A stretch of DNA of 64,000 nt from Butyrivibrio sp. INlla14 (GTDB lineage: Bacteria; Bacillota; Clostridia; Lachnospirales; Lachnospiraceae). A program made the translations under genes and the position numbers. Location: the NCBI RefSeq assembly GCF_900102515.1, contig NZ_FMVS01000017.1:19587-83586 (forward strand), given 5' to 3'. Under the pieces are notes generated by a model. It worked only from the letters and a program-made list of their open reading frames with translations. It made no database searches and was not told the DNA's origin. Of the stretch, positions 9,311 to 18,883 are shown one piece after another; the stretch's first letter is position 1; the number at the start of each line of letters is the position of its first letter.

Positions 9311-9446
9311 CACAAGACCGGCAAGCGAATGGATGCTTGCATACAAATTCATTTGCCGGTCGTAAGAACATGGAGCACTAAGTGCGGAATGTTCGTGTGC
9401 GAAATCGAGTAGGAGTCAGCCTACTCGATTACAGTTTTTTTCCAAT
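9311..9446 (+). ncRNA. Structured leader ending in a terminator, upstream of the chemoreceptor
   Basis: GCACA (about 9311) can pair with TGTGC (about 9396) to close a junction. The junction holds two arms: GACCGGCAA with TTGCCGGTC around an internal stem, and GAACAT with ATGTTC capped by GCAC-TAA-GTGC. Directly after it comes a strong hairpin, AATCGAGTAGG with CCTACTCGATT, followed by T7. The whole ends a few bases before the chemoreceptor ribosome site. A multi-arm domain followed by a terminator in a 5' leader is riboswitch- or attenuator-like. It does not match the consensus of a class I or II c-di-GMP riboswitch as I know them, and I cannot assign a ligand. Confidence 0.5.
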
Positions 9447-9459
9447 ATGGAGGAATAAA

Positions 9460-11478
9460 ATGGGAAAGAATCAAGAAGTTACACAGGCAGCAAAGCCGGA
9501 GAACAGGAAACATAAAAAGATAAGTACCAAGCTTTTAATGTACATACTGCCAGTTGTTATAGTGACAGTAGTTGCTCTGGTTGCTATTTCTGCTTCCATT
9601 TCAAAAAACAGAATGTCTGAAATGGCTACAGAAACGCTGCAGTCATCGATTTCAAATCAGGCTGACAACATCGAGGCATGGCTTTCAGAGAACCTTAAGT
9701 ACTTTGGAACTGTTAAGCATACCCTTGAAAAGCAGAATATTCCTGAGGAGGATTACAATTCTTTTCTTGATACTTATTATGGCTATAACGCCAATTCTCC
9801 AAATGGATTTTACATTGGAACAGCTTCTGGCAAGTTCTTTAAAGCATCAGATTCTGAGATCACAGAAAACAATGTAAAGGACAGTATCTGGTACAAACAG
9901 GGAATAACCCGCGTTGAAATGGCTTACGGAACTGCCTATACAAATGATGCCGGAGAAACTGTTGTAAGTGCCACAGGTATCATAAATGACGGCTCTGACG
10001 AAATAAAGGTCATGGGTGCTGATGTTACCTTGAATAAGATCAGTATCATTGTTAATGCTGGTGTAAAGATGAATAAGGCGGAATCTCTTTTGGTCGATAC
10101 AAACGACAACAAGGTTTTGGCCAGCAGAGATAACAGCATAGTTGGAACATCTATATCTGAGGGCTCTGGAACAGCTCTTTTATCTGGGGTTGCCAAGGCG
10201 ATTTCTGACGGCGATTATTCTACCAGAGAAATGGGAGAGTACTACGTAGCCTTTGATGAAATATCAGGAACTGACTGGCTTTTGGTTTCTTACATACCTA
10301 CAAATATCATTCTCAGCGCTGTCAATCAGATGGGAATGCTTCTGTTTATCGTAGGTGCGGTGGCAGTAGCTCTTATCTTTATCATGATCTTGTTTGTGGT
10401 TAAAAGAGTTGTTGCTCCTCTTTCAAAGATTTCTGGAAATATCGCAGCCATGTCTGAGGGTGATTTTACAATTGAAGTTGATACCTCCAGTGATGATGAG
10501 ATTGGCGTAATGGGAAGCAAAGTATCTGACTTTGTCGCTGCCATGAGAAATATGTTATCCAGTATCAGTCAGGAATCAGATAAACTTCAGGCAGAATCTG
10601 AAAATTCCGACCAGGTATCAAGGACTATGCACGAGGCCTCTGAGTCCCAGGCAGAAGCAATGCAACAGCTAAATGAGACAGTTGACCAGCTGGCAACAGC
10701 CGTCAATGAGATTGCCGAGAATGCTACAACTCTGGCCCAGATTGCTACGGATACAAGAGAAAACAGCGACAAGGCTGATAAGAGCATGAAAGAAACAGTT
10801 GAGATCTCTCAGAAGGGCCGCCAGGACATGGAGAAGCTTAGCTCAGCTATGGATGGCATTGCAGATGCCAATGAGAGACTTGTTGAATCAATAAATAAGG
10901 TAGGTACTGCATCTGAGGAGATCACCAATATTGTTGGAATGATCGGAGAGATTGCAGAGGAGACAAATCTTCTTTCACTAAATGCCAGCATTGAGGCTGC
11001 AAGAGCTGGAGAAGCCGGAAAAGGCTTTGCTGTTGTTGCTACTCAGATTGCCAAGCTGGCCCAGACTTCAGCAGAGAGCGCACAGAATATTTCAAATCTT
11101 ATTGAAGAGGTCAGAAAGCTTATTGGAGATGCTGTTGGTCAGGCCAATGCCAGCGCTGAGAGCATAAAGGCAAACAGTGAACTTATTGAAGTTGCAGTAG
11201 GAACCTTTGATCAGATTTACAACAATATTCAGGAGTCTAACAAGCTTATCGAGGAAATGGTTAGCGACGTAGAAAAGGTAGATGACGTTGCCACAAATGT
11301 AGCCGCTATTTCTGAGGAGCAGGCTGCTAGTGCCGATGAAATCCTTGCAACATCTGAAAATATGGTCAATATGGCTAATGATATTACAAAGAGCAGTCAG
11401 GATGTGGCTGATAATTCCCAGGAACTGGCTGGAACTTCACAGACTCTTACATCCTACGTTCAGAAGTTTAAGATCTGA
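9460..11478 (+). CDS. Methyl-accepting chemotaxis protein
   Basis: A transmembrane chemoreceptor of about 672 residues. After a charged N-terminus there is a first membrane helix ([18 protein letters not shown]). A roughly 250-residue extracellular sensor of dCache type follows, then a second helix ([20 protein letters not shown]), a HAMP linker, and a long coiled-coil signalling domain. The conserved tip is [20 protein letters not shown], which contacts CheA and CheW. I start it at ATG 9460, preceded by GGAGGA at 9449-9454; the longer frame from GTG 9382 runs through the terminator hairpin and is not credible. It is followed after 11 bases by a sugar-binding lipoprotein, so the two are probably co-transcribed. 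No CheA or CheW is encoded nearby. Confidence 0.95.
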   Translation: MGKNQEVTQAAKPENRKHKKISTKLLMYILPVVIVTVVALVAISASISKNRMSEMATETLQSSISNQADNIEAWLSENLKYFGTVKHTLEKQNIPEEDYNSFLDTYYGYNANSPNGFYIGTASGKFFKASDSEITENNVKDSIWYKQGITRVEMAYGTAYTNDAGETVVSATGIINDGSDEIKVMGADVTLNKISIIVNAGVKMNKAESLLVDTNDNKVLASRDNSIVGTSISEGSGTALLSGVAKAISDGDYSTREMGEYYVAFDEISGTDWLLVSYIPTNIILSAVNQMGMLLFIVGAVAVALIFIMILFVVKRVVAPLSKISGNIAAMSEGDFTIEVDTSSDDEIGVMGSKVSDFVAAMRNMLSSISQESDKLQAESENSDQVSRTMHEASESQAEAMQQLNETVDQLATAVNEIAENATTLAQIATDTRENSDKADKSMKETVEISQKGRQDMEKLSSAMDGIADANERLVESINKVGTASEEITNIVGMIGEIAEETNLLSLNASIEAARAGEAGKGFAVVATQIAKLAQTSAESAQNISNLIEEVRKLIGDAVGQANASAESIKANSELIEVAVGTFDQIYNNIQESNKLIEEMVSDVEKVDDVATNVAAISEEQAASADEILATSENMVNMANDITKSSQDVADNSQELAGTSQTLTSYVQKFKI

Positions 11479-11489
11479 GGAGGTTATTT

Positions 11490-12488
11490 ATGAGTAAGAA
11501 CATTAAGATAAAAAGAATGATCACAAGCCTTGTTGTTGCCGTGTTGATAGCAATGTCTGTTCTGGGATGCGGAAGTTCATCCTCAGGAGGAACCGGAGGC
11601 GCTGGCGGAAAGATTCTCTTTCTTATGACGGATACTAATGATACTTTTAGAGCTACACTTTCTGAGGCTGTTGTCGCTGCTGCTAAGAGCCAGGGAATCG
11701 CTCTTGATATGGTTGAAACCGGCGGAGATGCCGAGTTTGAGTCCCAGCAGGTGGCAAATGCCAAGGCATCTGGCTATACAGCAATTATCCTAAGAGCCTG
11801 TGATGCTGCTACAGCTCTTCAGATGAACGGTGCGGCCAATGGACTGCCTATCGTTTATATCAATGCTCAGCCTGATGATGCCCATCTTGAAGGTGGCAAA
11901 TACATATTTGTAGGGTCCGACGAGTATCAGGCTGGTCAGTATCAGGCTGAATATATACTTAAAAAGCTAGGAAATCCAAAGACTCTGGACGTTATGATAT
12001 TTGAAGGAGAGATTGGACATTCTGCCACTATCAACAGAACAAAATCAGTTAAGCAGATCCTTAAAAAAGGCGGCTGCGATGCTAATTACGTGTTCGTGGA
12101 TACTGCCAACTGGTCAGATACAGAGGCAAAAGAAAAATTTGGTATCTTCATGAAGACTGGCCAGAATGTAGACGTTATTTTCTGCAATAACGATACAATG
12201 GCCCTTGGAGCTGTAGAAGGGCTTAAGCAATATGGACTTGATTGCAGCAAGATTCCTGTATGCGGCGTAGATGCTACAGCTGATGGCTGTGCATCGATTC
12301 TGGCTGGAGAGATGTCTTTTACCGTTCTTCAGGATGCTAAGGGACAGGGAGCTGCTGCTGTTAGCGCTGCCGCTGTTATGGGAAGCGGCGGAGACCTCAG
12401 CACAGTAGAAGGAGCATCAGAAGACCTTAAGTATGTCTGGGTGCCTTTTGCTCCTGTTGATATTTCCAATGCAGCATCAATCAATTAA
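11490..12488 (+). CDS. Sugar-binding lipoprotein, periplasmic-binding type 1
   Basis: A 332-residue extracytoplasmic lipoprotein of the RbsB/MglB family. The signal peptide ends in lipobox VLGC with acylated Cys 27, followed by a Gly/Ser-rich tether. The mature part has the type 1 binding-protein fold (KILFLMTDTNDTFRATL, PIVYINAQP, FVGSDEYQAGQYQAEYIL, DVIFCNNDTMALGA). GGAGG follows the chemoreceptor stop, so the two genes are translationally close. No ABC permease or ATPase accompanies it, so it more likely presents a sugar to the adjacent chemoreceptor, or serves a distant transporter, than belonging to a local uptake operon. The 3' end overlaps the convergent TetR gene by 8 bases. Confidence 0.9.
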   Translation: MSKNIKIKRMITSLVVAVLIAMSVLGCGSSSSGGTGGAGGKILFLMTDTNDTFRATLSEAVVAAAKSQGIALDMVETGGDAEFESQQVANAKASGYTAIILRACDAATALQMNGAANGLPIVYINAQPDDAHLEGGKYIFVGSDEYQAGQYQAEYILKKLGNPKTLDVMIFEGEIGHSATINRTKSVKQILKKGGCDANYVFVDTANWSDTEAKEKFGIFMKTGQNVDVIFCNNDTMALGAVEGLKQYGLDCSKIPVCGVDATADGCASILAGEMSFTVLQDAKGQGAAAVSAAAVMGSGGDLSTVEGASEDLKYVWVPFAPVDISNAASIN

Positions 12489-13173
12489 GAGTGAACTGCC
12501 CGACTATGTTGCGGACAGTATCAGCAAGATGGGGCTTTAATTCATCAAGAGAAATAGGGTCACCGTAGATTATCGAGCTATAGCCTGTTGATCCAACCAG
12601 CTCTATTATCATGAACAGCATAACCTCTGGATCTTTGAACTTAACACCGGATTCTTCTACCATTTTGCGGTAGATTTCTCCAAAGTCAATGTCCTCACTG
12701 CCTAAAGGGGTGGTGAGGGCTTTTTTAAATACTGCCCAGGACAAGTCCTTGTAGATGAACATCAAAAGCCCCTTATTGTTGGCAAGTTCATCCAGAACAT
12801 GGTCCATTAAAAAGATAAGCCTGTCTTCAAAGACTGTGATATTGGCCTTCTGAAGCTCGTCATAGGCCTGCATAAAGAGCTGACTTGACTTGTGGGCAAT
12901 CAGAAAATCCCTAAGGTCGTGTTTGTCCTTGAAATACAGATAAAAAGTACCCTTGGCAACCCCGGCCTTGCTGACTATATCCTGAATGGAAGTCATGTTG
13001 ATCCCCTGAGAAGTAAAAAGCTCGAAGGATGAATTTAAAAGACTTTCAAATTTGGCCTTTTTATTAGACTCTCTTTTCTTGGCATTTCTGTCGTATGTCT
13101 TCTTACTGGCGCCAGTCTTACTGGTAGTTTTCTTCTTTAATTTTTCTATACTCTCAGTTTCTTTTACGATCAT
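12481..13173 (-). CDS. TetR-family repressor
   Basis: A 230-residue regulator. An unusual, Lys-rich N-terminal extension of about 40 residues precedes the TetR helix-turn-helix (ITSIQDIVSKAG-like, here MTSIQDIVSKAGVAKGTFYLYFKDK). A helical ligand-binding domain follows. It is divergent from the MMPL pump gene, and the shared intergenic region holds two identical 13-bp palindromes overlapping the promoters. It is therefore inferred to repress both itself and the pump, as TetR regulators beside exporters usually do. The basic tail may add DNA affinity. The 3' end overlaps the binding-protein gene tail to tail, with no terminator between them. Confidence 0.92.
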   Translation of the reverse strand: MIVKETESIEKLKKKTTSKTGASKKTYDRNAKKRESNKKAKFESLLNSSFELFTSQGINMTSIQDIVSKAGVAKGTFYLYFKDKHDLRDFLIAHKSSQLFMQAYDELQKANITVFEDRLIFLMDHVLDELANNKGLLMFIYKDLSWAVFKKALTTPLGSEDIDFGEIYRKMVEESGVKFKDPEVMLFMIIELVGSTGYSSIIYGDPISLDELKPHLADTVRNIVGQFTLN

Positions 13174-13257
13174 TTTTATTACCTTTCTTATAGGATTATA
13201 TCAGAAAAAATAAAAAAGCGAATTAAAATTTCACACGTTTTATGCGGCTTTCAAAGC

Positions 13258-13287
13258 CTTTTACCCACAAATGCAAAAGTGGGTAAA
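13258..13287 (-). repeat. Hairpin in the tetR leader
   Basis: TTTTACCCAC and GTGGGTAAAA form a 10-bp stem with a 10-base loop between the tetR start and its promoter. It would be transcribed in the tetR leader. Its function is unknown. Confidence 0.55.
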
Positions 13288-13306
13288 AAATTTTATTTCC
13301 AAAATA

Positions 13307-13336
13307 TTGACCGTTGGTCATTTTTTGTGATATACC
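13307..13336 (+). promoter_or_regulatory. MMPL operon promoter with operator in the -35
   Basis: TTGACC (13307-13312) and TATACC (13331-13336), spacer 18, read toward the pump gene. The -35 is part of the TGACCGTTGGTCA palindrome at 13308-13320. Confidence 0.6.
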
Positions 13337-13365
13337 AAATATAGCAGAAAAATGACCGTTGGTCA
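13308..13365. promoter_or_regulatory. Two identical TetR operators
   Basis: TGACCGTTGGTCA occurs at 13308-13320 and 13353-13365, centres 45 bp apart. The half-sites TGACC/GGTCA are perfect. Each site covers the -35 box of one of the two divergent promoters. Confidence 0.85.
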
Positions 13366-13366
13366 A
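13338..13366 (-). promoter_or_regulatory. tetR promoter with operator in the -35
   Basis: On the minus strand TTGACC (13366-13361) and TATATT (13343-13338), spacer 17. The -35 lies inside the second TGACCGTTGGTCA palindrome. Confidence 0.65.
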
Positions 13367-13444
13367 TTTTATGTTTTAACAATATTTTAGCCTTTTGCTC
13401 ATATAGTGAGGGGCTGAATACATATTAAAAGAGGAGGAAACGTT

Positions 13445-15568
13445 ATGAATAAGCTTTCACATCTTATTGTAAAGCTAAGATTTGTGATCCTGATCGTTGC
13501 ATTTGCACTTCTGGTGCCATCAGCAATCGGATATTTTAACACCAGGGTCAACTACGATATCCTGACATATCTGCCAGGGGATATTGAGACCATGCAGGGG
13601 CAGGACATTTTGCTTGATCAGTTTGGAACTGGCTCTTTTGTCCTGTATGTTGCAGAAGGTATGGAGGAGAAGGATGTTGCAACCCTCAAATCCAATATTG
13701 AAAAAGTAGATCATGTGGCAGATGTTCTCTGGTATGACTCAGTTATGGACCTGTCAGTTCCAATGGAGATGCTTCCTGAGGATGTGGAGAAGGCCTTTAA
13801 TTCAGGTGATGCCACAATGATGTTCATCGTATTCGACGAAGGTACATCATCAGATGGAACCATGCAGGCAATCGAGGACATCAGAAAGATTTCCAATAAA
13901 CAATGCTTTATGAGCGGCATGAGTGCCATTGTTACAGATACCAAGAATATGGCAGAAAAAGAGACTCCTATCTACGTAGGAATCGCCGTACTTCTGGCTG
14001 TTATAGTTCTTTCACTTACAATGGACTCCTACCTGATCCCATTGTTCTTCCTTCTTAGTATAGGAATGGCAATTGTTTACAACATGGGAAGTAACGTCTT
14101 CAAGGGAGAGATTTCTTTTATCACCCAGTCTCTTTCAGCGGTACTGCAGCTGGGCGTAACCCTTGACTATTCTATATTCCTCTGGCACAGCTACCAGGAG
14201 GAACTTGGCAAAAACGATGATAAAAAGGATGCTATGGCCAATGCAATCACTGCAACTTTTACATCAGTAATAGGAAGCTCCATCACAACAATCGCAGGTT
14301 TCGTGGCACTTTGCTTTATGAGCTTTACACTGGGACTTGATCTGGGCGTTGTAATGGCTAAGGGCGTTGTATTCGGCGTTATCGGATGCGTTACAATCCT
14401 TCCTAGCATGATCCTTGTATTTGATAACCTTATTGAAAAGACAAAGCACAAACCACTAATGCCTGAGTTCGTTAAGATTCCTAAGTTCGTATCCAAGCAC
14501 TATCTGGCATTCTTCCTTATTTTCCTGGCTCTTTTGACACCAGCAATTTACGGAAATAACCACACCAGTGTTTATTACGATCTTACTCAGACACTTCCAG
14601 ATACCCTTGAAAGCGTTCAGGGAGCCAACGAGGTAGATGAGAAGTTCGAGATGAATTCAGCATATATGCTCCTTGTGGACAAGAATCTGGACAGCGCATC
14701 AATGAACCAGATGTTAAAAGAGATAAAGGAAACCGACGGTATTATCTCAGTTCTCAGCGCAGATTCTCTTATAGGACCTTCTATTCCAAGAGAGTTTATT
14801 CCAGAAGATGCCCTCTCAAAGCTTGAGAGTGACCAGTGGAAGATGGTTCTTTTGACAACAGATTATAAGATTGCTTCTGATGAGATCAACAATCAGATAA
14901 CAACTATAGATAAGATCGTTAAATCCTATGATCCTACAGCAATGGTAGTAGGTGAGGCGCCTTGTACCAAGGACCTTATCAATATCACAAACCACGACTT
15001 CCAGGTAGTTAACATGGTTTCAATTGGACTTGTTTTCCTGATCATCGCGTTTGTACTTAAATCAGTATCACTGCCATTTATCCTGGTTGCTGTAATCGAG
15101 TTTGCAATCTTCGTAAACATGGGATTGCCGTACTACACTCATACTACAATTCCTTTCATTTCATCTGTAGTAATTGGCACAATCCAGCTTGGTGCAACAG
15201 TTGACTACGCAATCCTTATGACTACCAGATATTTAGGTGAAAGAAATAGCGGCCACGACAAGAAAGAGGCAACACTTATAGCTCTTTCAACCAGCATGAA
15301 GTCAGTAATTGTCAGCGCTCTTAGCTTTTTTGCTGCAACCTTCGGTGTAGGCCTTATCTCAAGTATCGATATGATCGGTTCACTTTGTAACCTGATGGCC
15401 AGAGGCGCTATAGTCAGCATGTTTACAGTAATTCTGGTACTTCCGGCAATGTATATGATCTTTGATGGTTTGATAGTAAGAACAACCTTTGGTATGAACA
15501 AAGATGCGATAAAGCCTCATCCACATGATGGTGGACATCACATCCTTCATTTCCACAAGGCAGCTTAA
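13445..15568 (+). CDS. MMPL/RND-family membrane exporter
   Basis: A 707-residue transporter of the MMPL/RND superfamily. The classic duplicated layout is visible: membrane helix 1 (FVILIVAFALLVPSAIGYF), an extracellular loop domain, and a block of five or so helices with the polar LGVTLDYSIFLWH motif. The second half repeats this with helices starting at YLAFFLIFLALLTPA and the matching LGATVDYAILMTTRY motif. Those Asp residues are the proton-relay candidates. It starts after AGGAGG, under a TetR-controlled promoter. The next gene, a lipoprotein with Leu/Gly heptads, is only 46 bases downstream and such proteins commonly accompany MMPL pumps, so the two likely form one envelope export unit. 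The substrate is unknown. Confidence 0.93.
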   Translation: MNKLSHLIVKLRFVILIVAFALLVPSAIGYFNTRVNYDILTYLPGDIETMQGQDILLDQFGTGSFVLYVAEGMEEKDVATLKSNIEKVDHVADVLWYDSVMDLSVPMEMLPEDVEKAFNSGDATMMFIVFDEGTSSDGTMQAIEDIRKISNKQCFMSGMSAIVTDTKNMAEKETPIYVGIAVLLAVIVLSLTMDSYLIPLFFLLSIGMAIVYNMGSNVFKGEISFITQSLSAVLQLGVTLDYSIFLWHSYQEELGKNDDKKDAMANAITATFTSVIGSSITTIAGFVALCFMSFTLGLDLGVVMAKGVVFGVIGCVTILPSMILVFDNLIEKTKHKPLMPEFVKIPKFVSKHYLAFFLIFLALLTPAIYGNNHTSVYYDLTQTLPDTLESVQGANEVDEKFEMNSAYMLLVDKNLDSASMNQMLKEIKETDGIISVLSADSLIGPSIPREFIPEDALSKLESDQWKMVLLTTDYKIASDEINNQITTIDKIVKSYDPTAMVVGEAPCTKDLINITNHDFQVVNMVSIGLVFLIIAFVLKSVSLPFILVAVIEFAIFVNMGLPYYTHTTIPFISSVVIGTIQLGATVDYAILMTTRYLGERNSGHDKKEATLIALSTSMKSVIVSALSFFAATFGVGLISSIDMIGSLCNLMARGAIVSMFTVILVLPAMYMIFDGLIVRTTFGMNKDAIKPHPHDGGHHILHFHKAA

Positions 15569-15614
15569 AGGAAAAAAATAAATATGCCCACTGTGGGCGG
15601 AAAAGAGGAGAGTT

Positions 15615-18600
15615 ATGGTAAGAAAGAATCTTTTAAGATCAGTTTCAGTAATTATGGCTTGCATGATGGCAGTTCTGACTGTAGCATGCGGATCAAATAC
15701 AGCTACTACAGAAAATGGACAGGCTACAGCAGTAGTTGAAACAGCTAAGGAACAGCAGCTTGAAAAGAGCCTTGCAAATAGCGCATCAGCTCTAGGCGCT
15801 ATCGGGGAAGCAGGCAAGGTTGAGACAGTTTATGTCACAGCAGATGCAAACGGCGCAGTCAACGACGTTATAGTAAGTGAGTGGCTCAAGAATGCTGAGC
15901 AGAGCGCAGAATTGTCCGACACTACAGAACTTCATGACATTGTAAATGTAAAAGGGTCAGAGACATATACAGAGAACGGCGATGGCACTGTTACCTGGAA
16001 TGCTGAAGGATCAGATATCTACTATCAGGGAACTACAGATAAGGAGCTTCCTGTAGACATGAAGATCACATACACTCTTGATGGAAAAGAGATTTCTCCA
16101 TCAGAACTTGCAGGCAAGAGCGGTAAAGTTACAATCCGCTTTGAGTATGAAAATAAGTCCAAGCAGACAGTAAACGTAGATGGCAAGGACGTTGAAGTCT
16201 ATACACCATTTGCAATGGTTTCAGGAATGATGCTTGATTCTGACAAGTTCTCAAACGTTGAGATTTCAAATGGTAAGGTAATTTCAGAAGGAAACAACTA
16301 CATTGTTATGGGTGTTGCCCTTCCAGGACTTAAGGAGAGTCTTGATATCTCAGATGAAAAGTGGGATGAACTTGAAGATTCAGAAGAAATCAAAGGCAAG
16401 CTCTCAAACTCTTTTGAAATCACAGCAGATACAACAGATTTCGAACTTGGTATGACAATCACAATGGCAAGTTCCGATATCCTTTCAGACTTCGGCGCCA
16501 TGGACATCGCTGATTCAAGTAAAATTGACGATCTCAAGGACGATATGGGAGAACTTAATGATGGTTCAACCAAACTCGTAGAGGGCGCTGGCACTCTTAA
16601 GGACGGCACAGGCAAGCTCGCAGAAGGATCCAAGGAGCTTAAGGACGGCACTGGAAAACTCTATGACGGAACAAAAGAGCTCAAGGATGGCACAACAAAG
16701 CTCTCCGATGGCACAGGCAAACTTGCAGACGGCGCAGGCCAGCTCTCTGACGGCGCAGGAACCCTTGCAAACGGCACAGGTACATTAAAGGACGGCACAG
16801 GTAAACTTGCAGACGGCTCCAAGACCCTCACAGATGGCGTTTCTTCTTATACAAGCGGCGTAAGCCAGGTAAATGCAGGAGCAACAATGCTTTCAAACGG
16901 AACAGAAACTCTTGTAACTGGTACCGGCAAGGTTTCTGCTGGCGCTGCTAAGCTTCAGGCTGGAGCAGGTCAGTTGGCTGCAGGAACTGAAGAATTGAAT
17001 AATGGGGTTAGCCAGTTATCACAGCTTTCAAGTGCTCTTGATATGATCTCTGCCAAGAAAACTGCACTGGAGACCAAGAAGGCAGAACTCGACACAACTG
17101 CCAGCGGACTTAATGCAGTTGAAGGATTTTTGACTACACCTGGTGTGCCTTGTCCAGATGCACTTGTACCAACGCTTACTCAATTGTCAGGTGGTAAGAT
17201 ACAAAGCGCAGAGGACGCAGTACGTGTAAGAGATGCTGGACTAGCTGCACTTGCTGGACAGCAAAGTGGTGAAGTTCATCAGGAACCTGCAGGTGCTGAA
17301 AATGCTGAGAATGAGGTTGTTTCAGGAGAAATTCCAAATCCGGATTCAAAGTCTTCTACAGAGAATGTAGTAGAAATTACAGCAGCATCAGGTGCGGCTA
17401 CTTCTGAAACAACTGAAAGTACACCTTCTAATGAACCAGCTGAGAACAGGGAAGAGACATCTGGGCAGCAGGGGGCAGCACCAGCAGACGGAGCAGGTTC
17501 ACCAGCTGCTGCGGCAGAATCTACAACAGCTGCAACTACAGCAGCAACAACTGTGAATAATGCTAGTGCATCAGTTGAAATAAAGGATGAGGCAACTCCA
17601 AAAACTGCTTCTGTAGCTTCAGATACAGGGTCTGATGAGAAAATATACTCTCAGAAAGATGTAGATGACATGGTTGATCAGCTTGTAAAAGAGAAACTTG
17701 AAGAAGCTGTTAAAGAATATGTAACAAGCGATGAATACAAGGCAGCAGCTGCAGCTAAGATGGAGGAAACTGTAAAGGCTGAAGTTACTAAGAGAGTTAA
17801 GCAGGAGGTAGCAAGCAGAGTTAGTGATATCAGCGCATATTCAGCTACACTTGCTGCTACAAGGGCAACAAAGAACGCAGTTTCTGAGACACTTACATTT
17901 GTAAATGATACTCTTGCTTCATTTGATGCCTTTGTTACTGATCAGGATAAAGCATATGGTATTAATACTTTTGAAAAGAAGCTTGACCTCACTAAGCAGA
18001 AACTAATTGACCTTCAGGGAGGCGTAGCTAAGTTAAATGCTGGAGCTCAGGAACTTAATACAGGTGCTACACAGCTTAAGGCTGGTATAGATGGATATAA
18101 TATGCCTGACGGCACACATGTAACTGGTCTTTCAGAAGGTGTAGCACAGGTTAATGCAGGTGCTAAACAGATCAAGGCTGGAACAGATCAGCTTGTAGCC
18201 AATAACGACAAGCTTAACGGCGGTGCTAAGCAGGTTAGCGATGGCGCAGCACAGCTTGACTCTGGTGCAGCACAGCTCAAGGATGGCGCTGATAAGCTTG
18301 CTACAGGTGCCAAGGATCTTAAGAGTGGCGCTGATGAGCTCAACACTGGTGCCGGAACACTTGATAATGGTGCAACTGAACTTATGAATGGTGCTAAGGA
18401 TCTTAATGACGGTGCTGGTAAACTTGACGAAGGTATCGGCAAGGTTGATGCTGGCGTTCAGGAACTTCTTGATGGTATTACAAAGCTTGATCAGGAAGGT
18501 ATCAAGAAGCTTTACGAAGCATTTGATGGAGACCTTACAGATTTCGTTGACAAGCTCACAGCTATTAAGGAAGCAGGCACTGAATATACATCCTTTGCTG

Positions 18601-18674
18601 GAGCAAGTGATGAAGAGGATTGCAGCGTTAAATTCATCATTAGAACAGCAGGCGTAAAGGCTGAAGACATCTGA
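15615..18674 (+). CDS. Lipoprotein with X-X-X-Leu-X-X-Gly heptad arrays (MMPL partner)
   Basis: A 1019-residue envelope protein. The signal peptide ends in lipobox TVAC, with Cys 25 as lipidation site. A globular region (residues 50-310) precedes a first array of heptads of the type LxDGTGK (about 310-470). A helical segment follows. Then comes a roughly 120-residue low-complexity Glu/Ala/Thr/Ser stretch (about 550-670), a charged coiled-coil-like segment, and a second heptad array (LNAGAQE, LKDGADK; about 800-960). Such arrays are known from YhgE/Pip-type and MMPL-linked proteins, probably forming a long helical rod. A GGAG ribosome site precedes ATG 15615. It likely works with the pump across the wall. 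The two arrays separated by a disordered insert are longer than in typical family members. Confidence 0.88.
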   Translation: MVRKNLLRSVSVIMACMMAVLTVACGSNTATTENGQATAVVETAKEQQLEKSLANSASALGAIGEAGKVETVYVTADANGAVNDVIVSEWLKNAEQSAELSDTTELHDIVNVKGSETYTENGDGTVTWNAEGSDIYYQGTTDKELPVDMKITYTLDGKEISPSELAGKSGKVTIRFEYENKSKQTVNVDGKDVEVYTPFAMVSGMMLDSDKFSNVEISNGKVISEGNNYIVMGVALPGLKESLDISDEKWDELEDSEEIKGKLSNSFEITADTTDFELGMTITMASSDILSDFGAMDIADSSKIDDLKDDMGELNDGSTKLVEGAGTLKDGTGKLAEGSKELKDGTGKLYDGTKELKDGTTKLSDGTGKLADGAGQLSDGAGTLANGTGTLKDGTGKLADGSKTLTDGVSSYTSGVSQVNAGATMLSNGTETLVTGTGKVSAGAAKLQAGAGQLAAGTEELNNGVSQLSQLSSALDMISAKKTALETKKAELDTTASGLNAVEGFLTTPGVPCPDALVPTLTQLSGGKIQSAEDAVRVRDAGLAALAGQQSGEVHQEPAGAENAENEVVSGEIPNPDSKSSTENVVEITAASGAATSETTESTPSNEPAENREETSGQQGAAPADGAGSPAAAAESTTAATTAATTVNNASASVEIKDEATPKTASVASDTGSDEKIYSQKDVDDMVDQLVKEKLEEAVKEYVTSDEYKAAAAAKMEETVKAEVTKRVKQEVASRVSDISAYSATLAATRATKNAVSETLTFVNDTLASFDAFVTDQDKAYGINTFEKKLDLTKQKLIDLQGGVAKLNAGAQELNTGATQLKAGIDGYNMPDGTHVTGLSEGVAQVNAGAKQIKAGTDQLVANNDKLNGGAKQVSDGAAQLDSGAAQLKDGADKLATGAKDLKSGADELNTGAGTLDNGATELMNGAKDLNDGAGKLDEGIGKVDAGVQELLDGITKLDQEGIKKLYEAFDGDLTDFVDKLTAIKEAGTEYTSFAGASDEEDCSVKFIIRTAGVKAEDI

Positions 18675-18689
18675 TGTTTTGAATCATTA

Positions 18690-18740
18690 ATTGTGTCCAC
18701 CTGTGAAACTAAATTGTGCACAAGTGGACACAATTTTTTC
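18690..18740 (+). terminator. Terminator of the MMPL operon
   Basis: ATTGTGTCCAC pairs perfectly with GTGGACACAAT and runs into T6. Confidence 0.9.
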
Positions 18741-18778
18741 ACAGATTATTGTGATATTTTCCATTGCATTCCTTCGAT

Positions 18779-18844
18779 TAATCGGTTACGATGTTAAGCG
18801 CTAGCGTGAATTAACAGTAGTTTTTATGTACGTAGTACCGATTA
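18779..18844 (+). repeat. Inverted repeat before the 53-codon gene
   Basis: TAATCGGT (18779-18786) is complementary to ACCGATTA (18837-18844). Between them lie smaller palindromes, CGCTAGCG and GTACGTAGTAC. It may fold the leader of the short downstream gene. Confidence 0.4.
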
Positions 18845-18883
18845 TTACTAGATGAGTGGGACAGCACGGTAGGAGGCAATAAT

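Noticed and set aside
9311-9446. c-di-GMP riboswitch
   Set aside because: The location before a chemoreceptor is suggestive, but the conserved core bases of class I and II are not present, so no class is assigned.
9382-9459. Earlier GTG start for the chemoreceptor
   Set aside because: The extension would translate the terminator stem and lacks a ribosome site, whereas ATG 9460 has GGAGGA.
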